Assembly: GCA_949373085.1 (NCBI GenBank)
Contig: CASICJ010000013.1
Coordinates: 1 to 64,000 of the forward strand
From: an uncultured Verrucomicrobiales bacterium
GTDB lineage: Bacteria > Verrucomicrobiota > Verrucomicrobiia > Verrucomicrobiales > Akkermansiaceae
Reading direction: 5' to 3'
Length of the DNA: 64,000 nucleotides
Of this stretch, positions 56,699 to 64,000 are shown in pieces (the stretch's first letter is position 1; every line of letters begins with the position of its first letter). Position numbers and translations under genes: made by a program. The notes under the pieces were generated by a model that saw only the letters and a list, made by a program, of their open reading frames with translations, ran no database searches and had not been told where the DNA came from.

Positions 56699-58177
56699 CT
56701 AATTTTTCTTTCGATCTCGCGATGATAACATTTTTGCTTTCTCCACCGCATCCAAGTAACGATCAAAAAGAGTGATATATTTCTGATATCCATTACCCTT
56801 TACAGCCTCCTTCTTCCAATGCATGAGCTGGAAATCATACTTTTTGCGCATGATTTCGAGCCGCTTCTTATGCTTAGGCGCCTGAACAAGATTAGTTAGC
56901 TCAAGGGGGTCGTTCTTAAGATTAAAAAGCTCTTCAGTTGGCTTCATCTCATCGTTCTCGAACCACCAATAAGTGTATTTGAAAGGCCCCGACACAATAC
57001 TCATGCAAGTCGTGGGCGCAGGCGGATAAGTATTCATCAACGCCAAGGTTTCATGCCCCCCTTCTTTTGAGTTCTCAAGCAATGGTAGAAGGCTCTTGCC
57101 ATCCATATTTTCGGTAGCTTCCAAGCCCGCGAGCTGCAGAATAGTCGGAGCAAAATCAATGTTTCCAGTCAATCGATCACACCGAATCCTCTTGCCTGAG
57201 CTCTCAACGCGAGGATCAAAAATAATCAGGGGGACGCGAGCTGACTCTTCCATGGGCAAGACTTTAGACCCATAACCATGGGATCCACAGATAAAGCCAT
57301 TGTCGCTCGTGTAAATGATTACGGTATTATCAACAATCTTTTGCGATTTCAGCTCATCGCGAATCATGCCAAGAGCAAAATCAATCGCATAAATTTGCTG
57401 GTAGTAGGTCGCCATAACCTCATCGTAATTCTTATCGTAATCCCACGATTCAAAACGTTCAAACTGTCTACCCTGCTTACTCTGCGGCGAGAGATGCTCA
57501 CCGTAACGCCGCCCATAATTTGCCGGTTTAGTAAATTTCTTTCCTTTATAGACGTGGTCAAAACGAGGGTCCGGAGTGGTCGGTCGATGAGGTGCTTTAA
57601 AGCTAATGGAAAGGCAAAATGGTTTCTTCTTCTCAACCGACTTCCTGATCACCTCTTTGCTGAACGCCCCGTATGACAGAGTCGAGTGAGGATACTTTTT
57701 GGCAAAGCGCTTCATGGAGAAATTTTTTGATGTCGCGTAATTTGTCTGGCCCTTCGCCCCGCCATAGAAGTCAAATTCATCTTTACAAATCCCTTTCCCG
57801 TCGACCACGATTCCGAACTTTCCTGCGAATGCAGTCAAGTATCCCGCCTCTCGTAAACGCACCGGGTATGACTTGCTCCAAATTTGATTAGACATGTCTC
57901 CGTGGACGAAATTGCACCCCGTTTTATACTCATACATTCCCGTGAAGACATTGGCCCGGCTCCCCATGCAGATCGCGGTGGTATCGTAGTGACGATCAAA
58001 GATCATCCCATCATTTGCAAGCCGATCCATATTCGGCGTTTCTACCTCGGGATTCCCATAACACCCCATCGATAAGGTGTTCTGATCATCCGCCATTAGA
58101 AAGATAATGTTGGGTGGGACTTGCTCTTGGCCGACTAGCGAACCAACAAATGCGAGAATCAAAAAGGCCAATTTCAT
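56699..58177 (-). CDS. Sulfatase with altered formylglycine motif (CMGSR)
   Basis: 492 residues, signal peptide [16 protein letters not shown]. '[20 protein letters not shown]' (~24-43) and '[20 protein letters not shown]' give the metal and active-site frame. The activation motif reads T-T-A-I-C70-M-G-S-R: Gly instead of Pro or Ala at the CxPxR position. Related enzymes usually show CMASR or CNPSR here. '[20 protein letters not shown]' and the trailing 'NDPLELTNL' are typical. The enzyme should act on sulfated glycans. Faces the gene at 55249 across 130 bases. Confidence 0.9.
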   Translation of the reverse strand: MKLAFLILAFVGSLVGQEQVPPNIIFLMADDQNTLSMGCYGNPEVETPNMDRLANDGMIFDRHYDTTAICMGSRANVFTGMYEYKTGCNFVHGDMSNQIWSKSYPVRLREAGYLTAFAGKFGIVVDGKGICKDEFDFYGGAKGQTNYATSKNFSMKRFAKKYPHSTLSYGAFSKEVIRKSVEKKKPFCLSISFKAPHRPTTPDPRFDHVYKGKKFTKPANYGRRYGEHLSPQSKQGRQFERFESWDYDKNYDEVMATYYQQIYAIDFALGMIRDELKSQKIVDNTVIIYTSDNGFICGSHGYGSKVLPMEESARVPLIIFDPRVESSGKRIRCDRLTGNIDFAPTILQLAGLEATENMDGKSLLPLLENSKEGGHETLALMNTYPPAPTTCMSIVSGPFKYTYWWFENDEMKPTEELFNLKNDPLELTNLVQAPKHKKRLEIMRKKYDFQLMHWKKEAVKGNGYQKYITLFDRYLDAVEKAKMLSSRDRKKN

Positions 58178-58255
58178 AAGTTTTTGGAGTTATGAGCAAG
58201 AAACCCTCGCAGGCCAAGAGAGAAGGGATATAGACCACTCGCCCGGAAGATCCTC

Positions 58256-60994
58256 CTAGACGCCAAAGTGCGAACGGAAAGCGGCGGCATCCTGCCCCAC
58301 TCCATTAATCTCTCTGTCGACTGATTCCAACTGAGTCTTCAATCCACCGTCTTCAAAAGTTTGGCGGAGCTTCAGCAATTTCGTGAGGTAGCTTTGTCGA
58401 AGTGATTCCAACTTGGTATTGAAGGTCTTTTTCTTGCGTGCTTGGCGGCCCTTGGCCTTCACAAGGTCCTGATTCACCTCAGCAGGAAACTCGCTAATGT
58501 TAATTTCTCCGGAAAGATCACCATTCTTAGGAAGCTTATCTTCCAAGGACTGATAGGGTATCTCGAACTCAATTCGGCTATTAATAGAAAGCGTTTTAAA
58601 CCAAGTGTCCACGTCTGAGACAAAGAAATCACGATTACCAACGAGATACTTGTTATAATCAGCGACTTCCTTGGTGACTAGGCGACGGCCAATTCCTCGG
58701 AGCTTGGCAAGCTGACCAGTTGCCGCACTTGGATTGTCCTTGGTCACGGCCGAAGCGCCATTGCCGTCGGAACTCCACTCAATAATGAATCCGGCGGCCT
58801 CCCCCGCTTTAGGACTGGCGTCATCCCAGCCAACTCCAGCAGAGCTCTTGAGATAGCGGAGTGCGCGAGCAGATGGGCCCCCGTCAGGTGAATTCGGCGC
58901 CCATGAGCCTTTTGTCCAAGACTCACCATTTGACCAATACCATGTATCGTCTTTTTTGCGGCCACCCAACCAGACGGACTGCTCAAGAAGTAGGGCTGAG
59001 TCGAAAAAATTACGCAGAAAAATTCCTTCTAGTGGCTTCGAAATGACCGCGAGGTGGCCATCAGCCGAACCAGCAATCAAGTCTGCTTCATTCCAAGACA
59101 CCGGCTTTTGCACGAGCAAGAAATGGCGATTCTCATGAGCGACTGTGCCAGGAGGCCAATCTGGGCTAGGTGAATCTAGGGTAGGAACAAGACGCTCAAG
59201 TTGCGAAGCAAGAGCTCCAGAATTCAGACCATCCTTAGACCACTGAATGACGAAGGGATTTTTCTCACTATTAGGCCGAGCACGAATCACTCCGCTACTG
59301 CTCAGAGAAGCATACGAACCCAAAGCAGTTCCAGGGTTATCAAACTTCCAATCTTCTCCAGAAACCCAAGTCCAACCCCCCTTCCCCTGAGCACCCCCAC
59401 CAATCCAGACCCGGCGTAACTCGAGATCGCTAATATCTTTGGAGAGAAGATCGATATCAGCTTGGGCGGACGGGGTTGCAAGATGGGCACCATGCATTTC
59501 GGCGAATTCCGAGGCTTTGGTCCAAGTCATGGGAGTATTCACGAAAAAGAGGAAATGGCTGCTCCGATCGATCGTGTCATCCGGAAAACGATCACGACGT
59601 CCATCGTAGAGAGCGGTCCGATATTCAGCGAGGCGATCCATTGGAGTCCTAGCATTTTCGATCGCGAGCAAGCGTCGACGTTCTTTTTCAAGCTGGCCCT
59701 CACGCGCTTTCTTTTCTTCTGCTAAAAGAGCCTTTTTTTCTTCGTCACGCTTCGCTTGCTCGACTTGTGCTTTACGCCCTATTTCATCGTTCTTTAGTTT
59801 TAGCTCTCTAGCATCAAGCTCCTTTTTAATCCTAGCTTGCTTGTCTTGATAAAGACTCCACGTAAAGATGATAATCGGGATCAGAACCGCGATGATGATG
59901 AGATTACGAATGATAGGCCAGTTGCTTCCAGCCTGAACAGGGACAGCAGCAGGAGCCACAGTTTCCACTGGCGCCGAACGTCTGTCGTTCTCCGCCTTTA
60001 GAAATGATTTTGGCAATGGTTTGAGCCGTGAACCAGGAGCTCCCTCCCCTTTGGCAAGAGGGACGAGTTTGGGCTTTCCGGATTCCGTTCCGCCAGAATT
60101 CGTATCGTGAGTCATCCGACGCTTCAGCATCGTTGCGGGTGCCTTTCCATCGGCCGCGGTACGCACCACTTTTTGCCCACTTGCTCCAATATTGGGGAGG
60201 ACCTTCTCAAGGTCATTCGCTATCTCATCGGCCGATTGAAAACGCAAGGCCGGGTTCCGGCGCGTTGCTTTTTTGAAAATCGGATCCAACCTCCGATCAC
60301 ACTTAGCGATTGAAGAAGGAGGGCTTGCAGGCTCCTCAGGCATCTTACCAGTGAGGAGCTCGTAAAGAATCACACCAACCGCATAAATATCGGACTGGAT
60401 TCCAATCGCCTTCGGGTTAGAAAAAATTTCAGGAGCGACATAGCCGGGAGTTCCGAAGATAGGGCTATCTTCCGAATGCTCTGAATCGCTGGCGGCCGCT
60501 AAACCAAAATCACCAATCTTAGGCTTAGCGTTAGGGTCGAGCAAAATATTTGCAGGCTTGATATCACGGTGGATGATATTCGCTTTGTGCGCATGCGCGA
60601 GACCGCGACAGATCCCAATGACTAATTTGACAGCGGTCGCTTCATCGATGACCTTCCCGTAACTAGAATGATGAAGCGACTTGCCCGCAACTAATTCCAT
60701 CACGATGTAAGGCATCCCATCGGCCTCACCAAAATCATAGATCCCGATCAGATTGACGTGATTGAGCTTGGCCATCGAACGAGCCTCGGCCTCAAATTGA
60801 TCCCTAAATGACGGATCTTCTCCAAATTCTACCGGCAGCAGCTTGATCGCCACATCTCGGTCGAGAGAGACCTGATTCGCCTTGTAAACCGCTCCCATAC
60901 CACCAGTCGCAATCAACGAGGTTACTTCGTAACCATCAAGAAGTTTGCTCAACTCGGAAAAGTCCGGTGGATCAAATTGGATTGGTTCACTCAT
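58256..60994 (-). CDS. Membrane Ser/Thr protein kinase with two C-type-lectin-like domains
   Basis: 912 residues. Kinase domain ~22-268 with an intact glycine loop (ATGGMGAVYK), K51, catalytic H142-R-D144 ('IIHRDIKPANILL') and D162-F-G, followed by 'GTPGYVAPEIF'. A Lys-rich juxtamembrane linker, one helix (~362-382), then an extracytoplasmic coiled coil (~385-450). Two lectin-like domains follow (~478-610 'SHFLFFVNTPMTWTKASEFA' and ~640-775 'RHFLLVQKPVSWNEADLIAG'), each ending in W.G.....W.W.....W. A final helical stretch is at ~830-900. Kinase inside, sugar- or peptide-sensing outside. Confidence 0.88.
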   Translation of the reverse strand: MSEPIQFDPPDFSELSKLLDGYEVTSLIATGGMGAVYKANQVSLDRDVAIKLLPVEFGEDPSFRDQFEAEARSMAKLNHVNLIGIYDFGEADGMPYIVMELVAGKSLHHSSYGKVIDEATAVKLVIGICRGLAHAHKANIIHRDIKPANILLDPNAKPKIGDFGLAAASDSEHSEDSPIFGTPGYVAPEIFSNPKAIGIQSDIYAVGVILYELLTGKMPEEPASPPSSIAKCDRRLDPIFKKATRRNPALRFQSADEIANDLEKVLPNIGASGQKVVRTAADGKAPATMLKRRMTHDTNSGGTESGKPKLVPLAKGEGAPGSRLKPLPKSFLKAENDRRSAPVETVAPAAVPVQAGSNWPIIRNLIIIAVLIPIIIFTWSLYQDKQARIKKELDARELKLKNDEIGRKAQVEQAKRDEEKKALLAEEKKAREGQLEKERRRLLAIENARTPMDRLAEYRTALYDGRRDRFPDDTIDRSSHFLFFVNTPMTWTKASEFAEMHGAHLATPSAQADIDLLSKDISDLELRRVWIGGGAQGKGGWTWVSGEDWKFDNPGTALGSYASLSSSGVIRARPNSEKNPFVIQWSKDGLNSGALASQLERLVPTLDSPSPDWPPGTVAHENRHFLLVQKPVSWNEADLIAGSADGHLAVISKPLEGIFLRNFFDSALLLEQSVWLGGRKKDDTWYWSNGESWTKGSWAPNSPDGGPSARALRYLKSSAGVGWDDASPKAGEAAGFIIEWSSDGNGASAVTKDNPSAATGQLAKLRGIGRRLVTKEVADYNKYLVGNRDFFVSDVDTWFKTLSINSRIEFEIPYQSLEDKLPKNGDLSGEINISEFPAEVNQDLVKAKGRQARKKKTFNTKLESLRQSYLTKLLKLRQTFEDGGLKTQLESVDREINGVGQDAAAFRSHFGV

Positions 60995-61120
60995 GGGGTT
61001 AGATAAAATATCAAAAGGTTTTGAAATTGGGGGGGTATCGAGGACCCTGAAGGATCAAAGGAAAAGCGGCAATCCTTGATTTTCAAAGATCGCACGCCAA
61101 TCTTCAAAAATAAAACATCG

Positions 61121-61516
61121 ATGAATGAAGAATTGATTTACGCGACATTGGGAGAAGAAGGCTTCACCCAATTGGCTTCCAAATTTTATGAAAAAATGAA
61201 GGAAGATAAGCTAGTCGGCCTGATGTATCCGGACGATGACTGGGAAGGCTCCGAGGAGCGCCTTCGCGACTTTCTCCTTTTCCGATTTGGAGCAGATCAG
61301 CGCTACCTCATTAAGCGAGGACATCCGCGCCTTCGAGGTCGCCACATGCCCTTTAAAATTGGCATCGCAGAACGCGATCGATGGATGAAACTTATGGGAG
61401 AAGCCGCTGATGAAGTGATCGTCGATTCCTCGATTCGTAAATCAGTGATGGAGTTCTTCGCCCAAGTTGCCGACTTTATGCGCAACCAACCAGAGGCACC
61501 CTGTGACCATGTATGA
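61121..61516 (+). CDS. Truncated haemoglobin (group II-like)
   Basis: 131 residues from ATG 61121; the frame is open to 61076 but the extension is not conserved-looking. 'LYATLGEEGFTQLASKFY'-type start and 'GHPRLRGRHMPFKIG' with the proximal His (~75), followed by 'DRWMKLM' with the group II Trp. Heme protein that binds O2, NO or related ligands. Its stop codon overlaps the rhomboid start by 8 bases, so the two are translated together. Confidence 0.88.
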   Translation: MNEELIYATLGEEGFTQLASKFYEKMKEDKLVGLMYPDDDWEGSEERLRDFLLFRFGADQRYLIKRGHPRLRGRHMPFKIGIAERDRWMKLMGEAADEVIVDSSIRKSVMEFFAQVADFMRNQPEAPCDHV

Positions 61517-62150
61517 CCCACTGATGAAACATCGAGCCCCAGTTCTCATTCTAATTGGAGTCATTTCTGTCGTCTCTATCCTGAATTGGATACATGATTA
61601 TGGGGCGTGGATGATAACCCCAGTCAAAGTCGTTAATGGATGGGAAATTGCCTCGGGTGGAAATCTATCGAGTGACGTTTTAGCGACCCTCGCCACTACC
61701 CTGACAGCGGGTTTTCTTCACGCCGATGGAAGCCACTTGGGCGGTAACATGCTCTTCCTCTGGCTCTTCGGAGTCGTGGTTTGCGAGCTATGTGGTTGGC
61801 GCTGGATATTAACCGTCTTCCTTCTTACCACTATTGGCGGATCAATCGGCCAGCTCTTATTGGATCCGGAGAGCCCAATTCCAGGACTTGGAGCCAGCGG
61901 CGGGGTAATGGGCTTAGAGGGATTTTACTTCGGTCTAGCCTTCCTACATCCTCGTCCTAATTCACATGTTTGGCCACTTGCCCGGCCCGTCAATTCGACT
62001 CAACTCGCTGCCGCCGGAGTTGTCGGAGTTGGCTTGGATTTCCTTGGCTTAATGGGCCCGGCCAGCAACATCGGTCACGGCGCTCATATCGGCGGCTTTG
62101 TCACTGGAATGCTTTTGAGCACCCTAGCGAATCGCCTTGTTTCCCGTTAG
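61509..62150 (+). CDS. Rhomboid-family intramembrane serine protease
   Basis: 213 residues from ATG 61509 inside the end of the haemoglobin gene (61524 is an alternative). Six predicted helices. Rhomboid landmarks: 'HADGSHLGGNMLFLWLFGVV' (HxxxN element), GASGG with the nucleophile S130, and 'GHGAHIGGF' with catalytic H193. Cleaves membrane proteins within the bilayer. The pairing with a truncated haemoglobin is unusual. Confidence 0.88.
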   Translation: MYDPLMKHRAPVLILIGVISVVSILNWIHDYGAWMITPVKVVNGWEIASGGNLSSDVLATLATTLTAGFLHADGSHLGGNMLFLWLFGVVVCELCGWRWILTVFLLTTIGGSIGQLLLDPESPIPGLGASGGVMGLEGFYFGLAFLHPRPNSHVWPLARPVNSTQLAAAGVVGVGLDFLGLMGPASNIGHGAHIGGFVTGMLLSTLANRLVSR

Positions 62151-62176
62151 TAGCAAGGAACGATCGCATTTAAATA

Positions 62177-63778
62177 CTAAGATGCTTTACTGCGCTTTCG
62201 GGCCGCAAGCGGATGAGCCGAAACGGGTTGAAGCTGGTCAAGGCCCAGGAATTCGACAGTTCCGCCGGCACGGGTGTAGTCATCATCAAAATGATGCAGA
62301 TTCTCCATAACAGAGTGATCAATCACGACTGTTTTTGTGAGATCTAAAACGATCGCCTTACCTTCGGGAATCATATCGAGATGCTTCTTAATGCCGAGGT
62401 AGTTGGTGAAGATGGCAGCATTCCCCAATCGAAGAACGTAGCGATCAGCATCATGATCAACGGCCGCTCTTGCTTGGAAAAGAGACCTCGGAGACACCCC
62501 GCGACTGAAATGGATTATCGCCTTCAAGACCATTCCCGCCGCGATACCGACCAGCAGATCCTTAGCGAGCGTGAAGAAAATTGTTGTGATGAAAATCGCA
62601 AGCTGCTCCGGCCCCACCTTAAGCATGTGGATAAATTCCTTGGGATGAGCTAACTTGATTCCTACTGCGATTAACATGGCTGCAAGCGCAGCATTCGGAA
62701 TGAGTTCAAGAACTTGATAAGCAAGGAGGACCGATAAGAGGAGAAAGAGACCATGGAAAAAATTTGCCCAGCGGGTTCGAGCACCCTGCGCAACATTAGC
62801 CGAACTTCGCGCCACTTCAGAGATCATGGGTAGTCCGCCGAGGAGGCCAGCCAATGAGTTCGATACACCTATTGCGATGATATCCTTGTTCGGATCAGCT
62901 TTCCGCTTCCACGGATCAAGCATATCAATCGCTTTCACGGTAAGGAGACTTTCCAGAGTTCCCACAAGCGAAACCATAATGACGAACTTGATGAAAATCC
63001 CGGTCTGAGAATAGCCTTCAGCGCTCGCATTAATACCAACTTGATCGATAATCTTCCCCACTTTTACCAGCGTGTAATCGGGAGCTTCAGCACCCAAATT
63101 CATCATCAAACTTGCAGGAACCGCAAAAATTAAAACCAGCAACGGTGCTGGAATTTGCTTCAAAAGCGAGTGTTTTACGAATCCCCAGCCCAGCATGATG
63201 GTAAGACTCACACCACCAATAATACTGACTTGTGAATCTAAATTGGCAAAGAACGAAGGGATAGCGGCGAACAAAGCAAGCGGACCTTTCCCCGCTGCGA
63301 GGGATGGGTCGACGTTCAAAAGAACGGGAACTTGCTTTGCGATAATGATGAACCCGATCGCTGCCAACATTCCATGAACCGCTGACAAAGGAAAGATATC
63401 GACAAACTTTCCCCATTTGAAAACTCCCATGAGAATCTGAATGATTCCTGCCACCACCATCACTCCGAGGGCGAGGCGCCAACCTTCGATTCCACCACCA
63501 AAGGCGCCCACACAATCGGCTACAATAACAATTAAACCCGCTGCCGGACCTTTAATGGAAAGTTGGGAACCCGTGAAAAAGGTGGCAACTAGACCACCAA
63601 TGATCGCCGTCAAAACCCCCATAATGGGAGGGAAACCAGAGGCCGCGGCAATCCCGAGACTGAGAGGGAGGGCGAGGAGGAAGACCACAAATCCAGATGT
63701 GGCATCCTTCCCAAAATTCTGCGTCAACCCAGCAAGTCCGTCTTTAGGCAATTGAGATATTTGATGATCTTTCTCCAT
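62177..63778 (-). CDS. SulP-family anion transporter with STAS domain
   Basis: 533 residues, about 10-12 transmembrane helices followed by a cytoplasmic STAS domain (~430-520: 'KAIVLDLTKTVVIDHSVMEN'). SulP N-terminal motif 'ALPLSLGIAAASGFPPIMGV' and 'SQLSIKGPAAGLIVIVADCV' are clear. Members move sulfate or bicarbonate. Near sulfatases it could import released sulfate, but several such genes in bacteria are bicarbonate transporters linked to carbonic anhydrase; I cannot choose. Converges with the rhomboid gene with a 26-base gap. Confidence 0.9.
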   Translation of the reverse strand: MEKDHQISQLPKDGLAGLTQNFGKDATSGFVVFLLALPLSLGIAAASGFPPIMGVLTAIIGGLVATFFTGSQLSIKGPAAGLIVIVADCVGAFGGGIEGWRLALGVMVVAGIIQILMGVFKWGKFVDIFPLSAVHGMLAAIGFIIIAKQVPVLLNVDPSLAAGKGPLALFAAIPSFFANLDSQVSIIGGVSLTIMLGWGFVKHSLLKQIPAPLLVLIFAVPASLMMNLGAEAPDYTLVKVGKIIDQVGINASAEGYSQTGIFIKFVIMVSLVGTLESLLTVKAIDMLDPWKRKADPNKDIIAIGVSNSLAGLLGGLPMISEVARSSANVAQGARTRWANFFHGLFLLLSVLLAYQVLELIPNAALAAMLIAVGIKLAHPKEFIHMLKVGPEQLAIFITTIFFTLAKDLLVGIAAGMVLKAIIHFSRGVSPRSLFQARAAVDHDADRYVLRLGNAAIFTNYLGIKKHLDMIPEGKAIVLDLTKTVVIDHSVMENLHHFDDDYTRAGGTVEFLGLDQLQPVSAHPLAARKRSKAS

Positions 63779-64000
63779 GGCTCCTTTTTCTAAACCTATG
63801 AGATAGATTTAATGATTGTAAATATGCTAGGTGACAATTTTGACACATAAGAGCCTAGACACATCTAAGGTGCTTAGAACCTCCTTGAATCTGTCAAAAA
63901 TAAATGAGTTTTCATAATAGGGTCGCCGAGCTGAATATCCTAGAAAGCAATTCTGATCGAGAGTTCCGCAGAGGGGCTTTGCACAGATTTGGATCAAATC
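63779..64000. other. Upstream region of SulP gene at window edge
   Basis: 222 bases with no frame I can support. It includes the likely promoter and leader of the SulP gene; no operator or promoter is obvious. Confidence 0.4.

Noticed and set aside
1-64000. CRISPR arrays, tRNA, rRNA, intact insertion sequences or prophage
   Set aside because: I saw no regularly spaced repeats, no tRNA-like T-loop motifs in intergenic regions, and no transposase or phage genes.

Overview
The window looks like a chromosome segment from a member of the Verrucomicrobiota, probably a free-living marine or other particle-degrading lineage. The evidence is gene content: three separate loci pairing DUF1501 proteins with DUF1549/DUF1553 (planctomycete-type cytochrome) proteins, five formylglycine-type sulfatases, large secreted LamG and CotH/lamin-tail proteins, a PEP-CTERM tail, a DUF1080 protein, and a Ser/Thr kinase with lectin-like domains. 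This assignment is inferred from family distributions I know, not from a marker gene.

Layout. 1-324: 3' end of an ABC transporter ATPase. 742-8882: four-gene operon (DUF1501, heme-binding PSD1 protein, PPC-domain protein, cytochrome/WD40 protein). 8898-11412: EEP-family phosphatase/nuclease and a sulfatase. 11728-18328: two giant secreted proteins on the minus strand. 18382-22175: a decayed patch holding a DUF1552 pseudogene with two in-frame TAG codons, an orphan PEP-CTERM gene end with its terminator, a fragment of a secreted protein, a beta-propeller gene, another C-terminal fragment and copies of a dispersed repeat. 22176-26123: second PSD1/DUF1501 pair. 26138-28844: heavily frameshifted large pseudogene (PDZ plus HEAT-like). 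29055-30179: M24 peptidase. 30283-34664: third PSD1/DUF1501 pair on the minus strand. 34940-38734: tightly overlapped AraC regulator, small membrane protein, SSF symporter and MetE-like zinc methyltransferase. 38770-44469: two sulfatases, a SASA-type esterase and a DUF1080 protein. 44509-50749: purC, a redoxin/cytochrome/monooxygenase-like fusion, a candidate selenoprotein, an MFS transporter and a DoxX/MauE-like protein. 50852-58177: GNAT, broken ACR3, sulfatase, VWA protein, unknown membrane protein, sulfatase. 58256-63778: lectin-type kinase, truncated haemoglobin, rhomboid protease, SulP transporter.

Main theme: extracytoplasmic breakdown of sulfated polysaccharides (sulfatases, esterase, DUF1080, PSD1/DUF1501 modules), with dedicated import and one-carbon chemistry in the AraC-SSF-MetE operon. 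The most interesting single observation is the gene at 47639-48790. It has one in-frame UGA in a thioredoxin-like domain, followed 17 nt later by a hairpin that meets the usual bacterial SECIS criteria. The other unusual features are sulfatases with non-standard formylglycine motifs, a regulatory-looking 11-bp tandem repeat in front of the UGA gene, and the decayed patch with its dispersed repeats.
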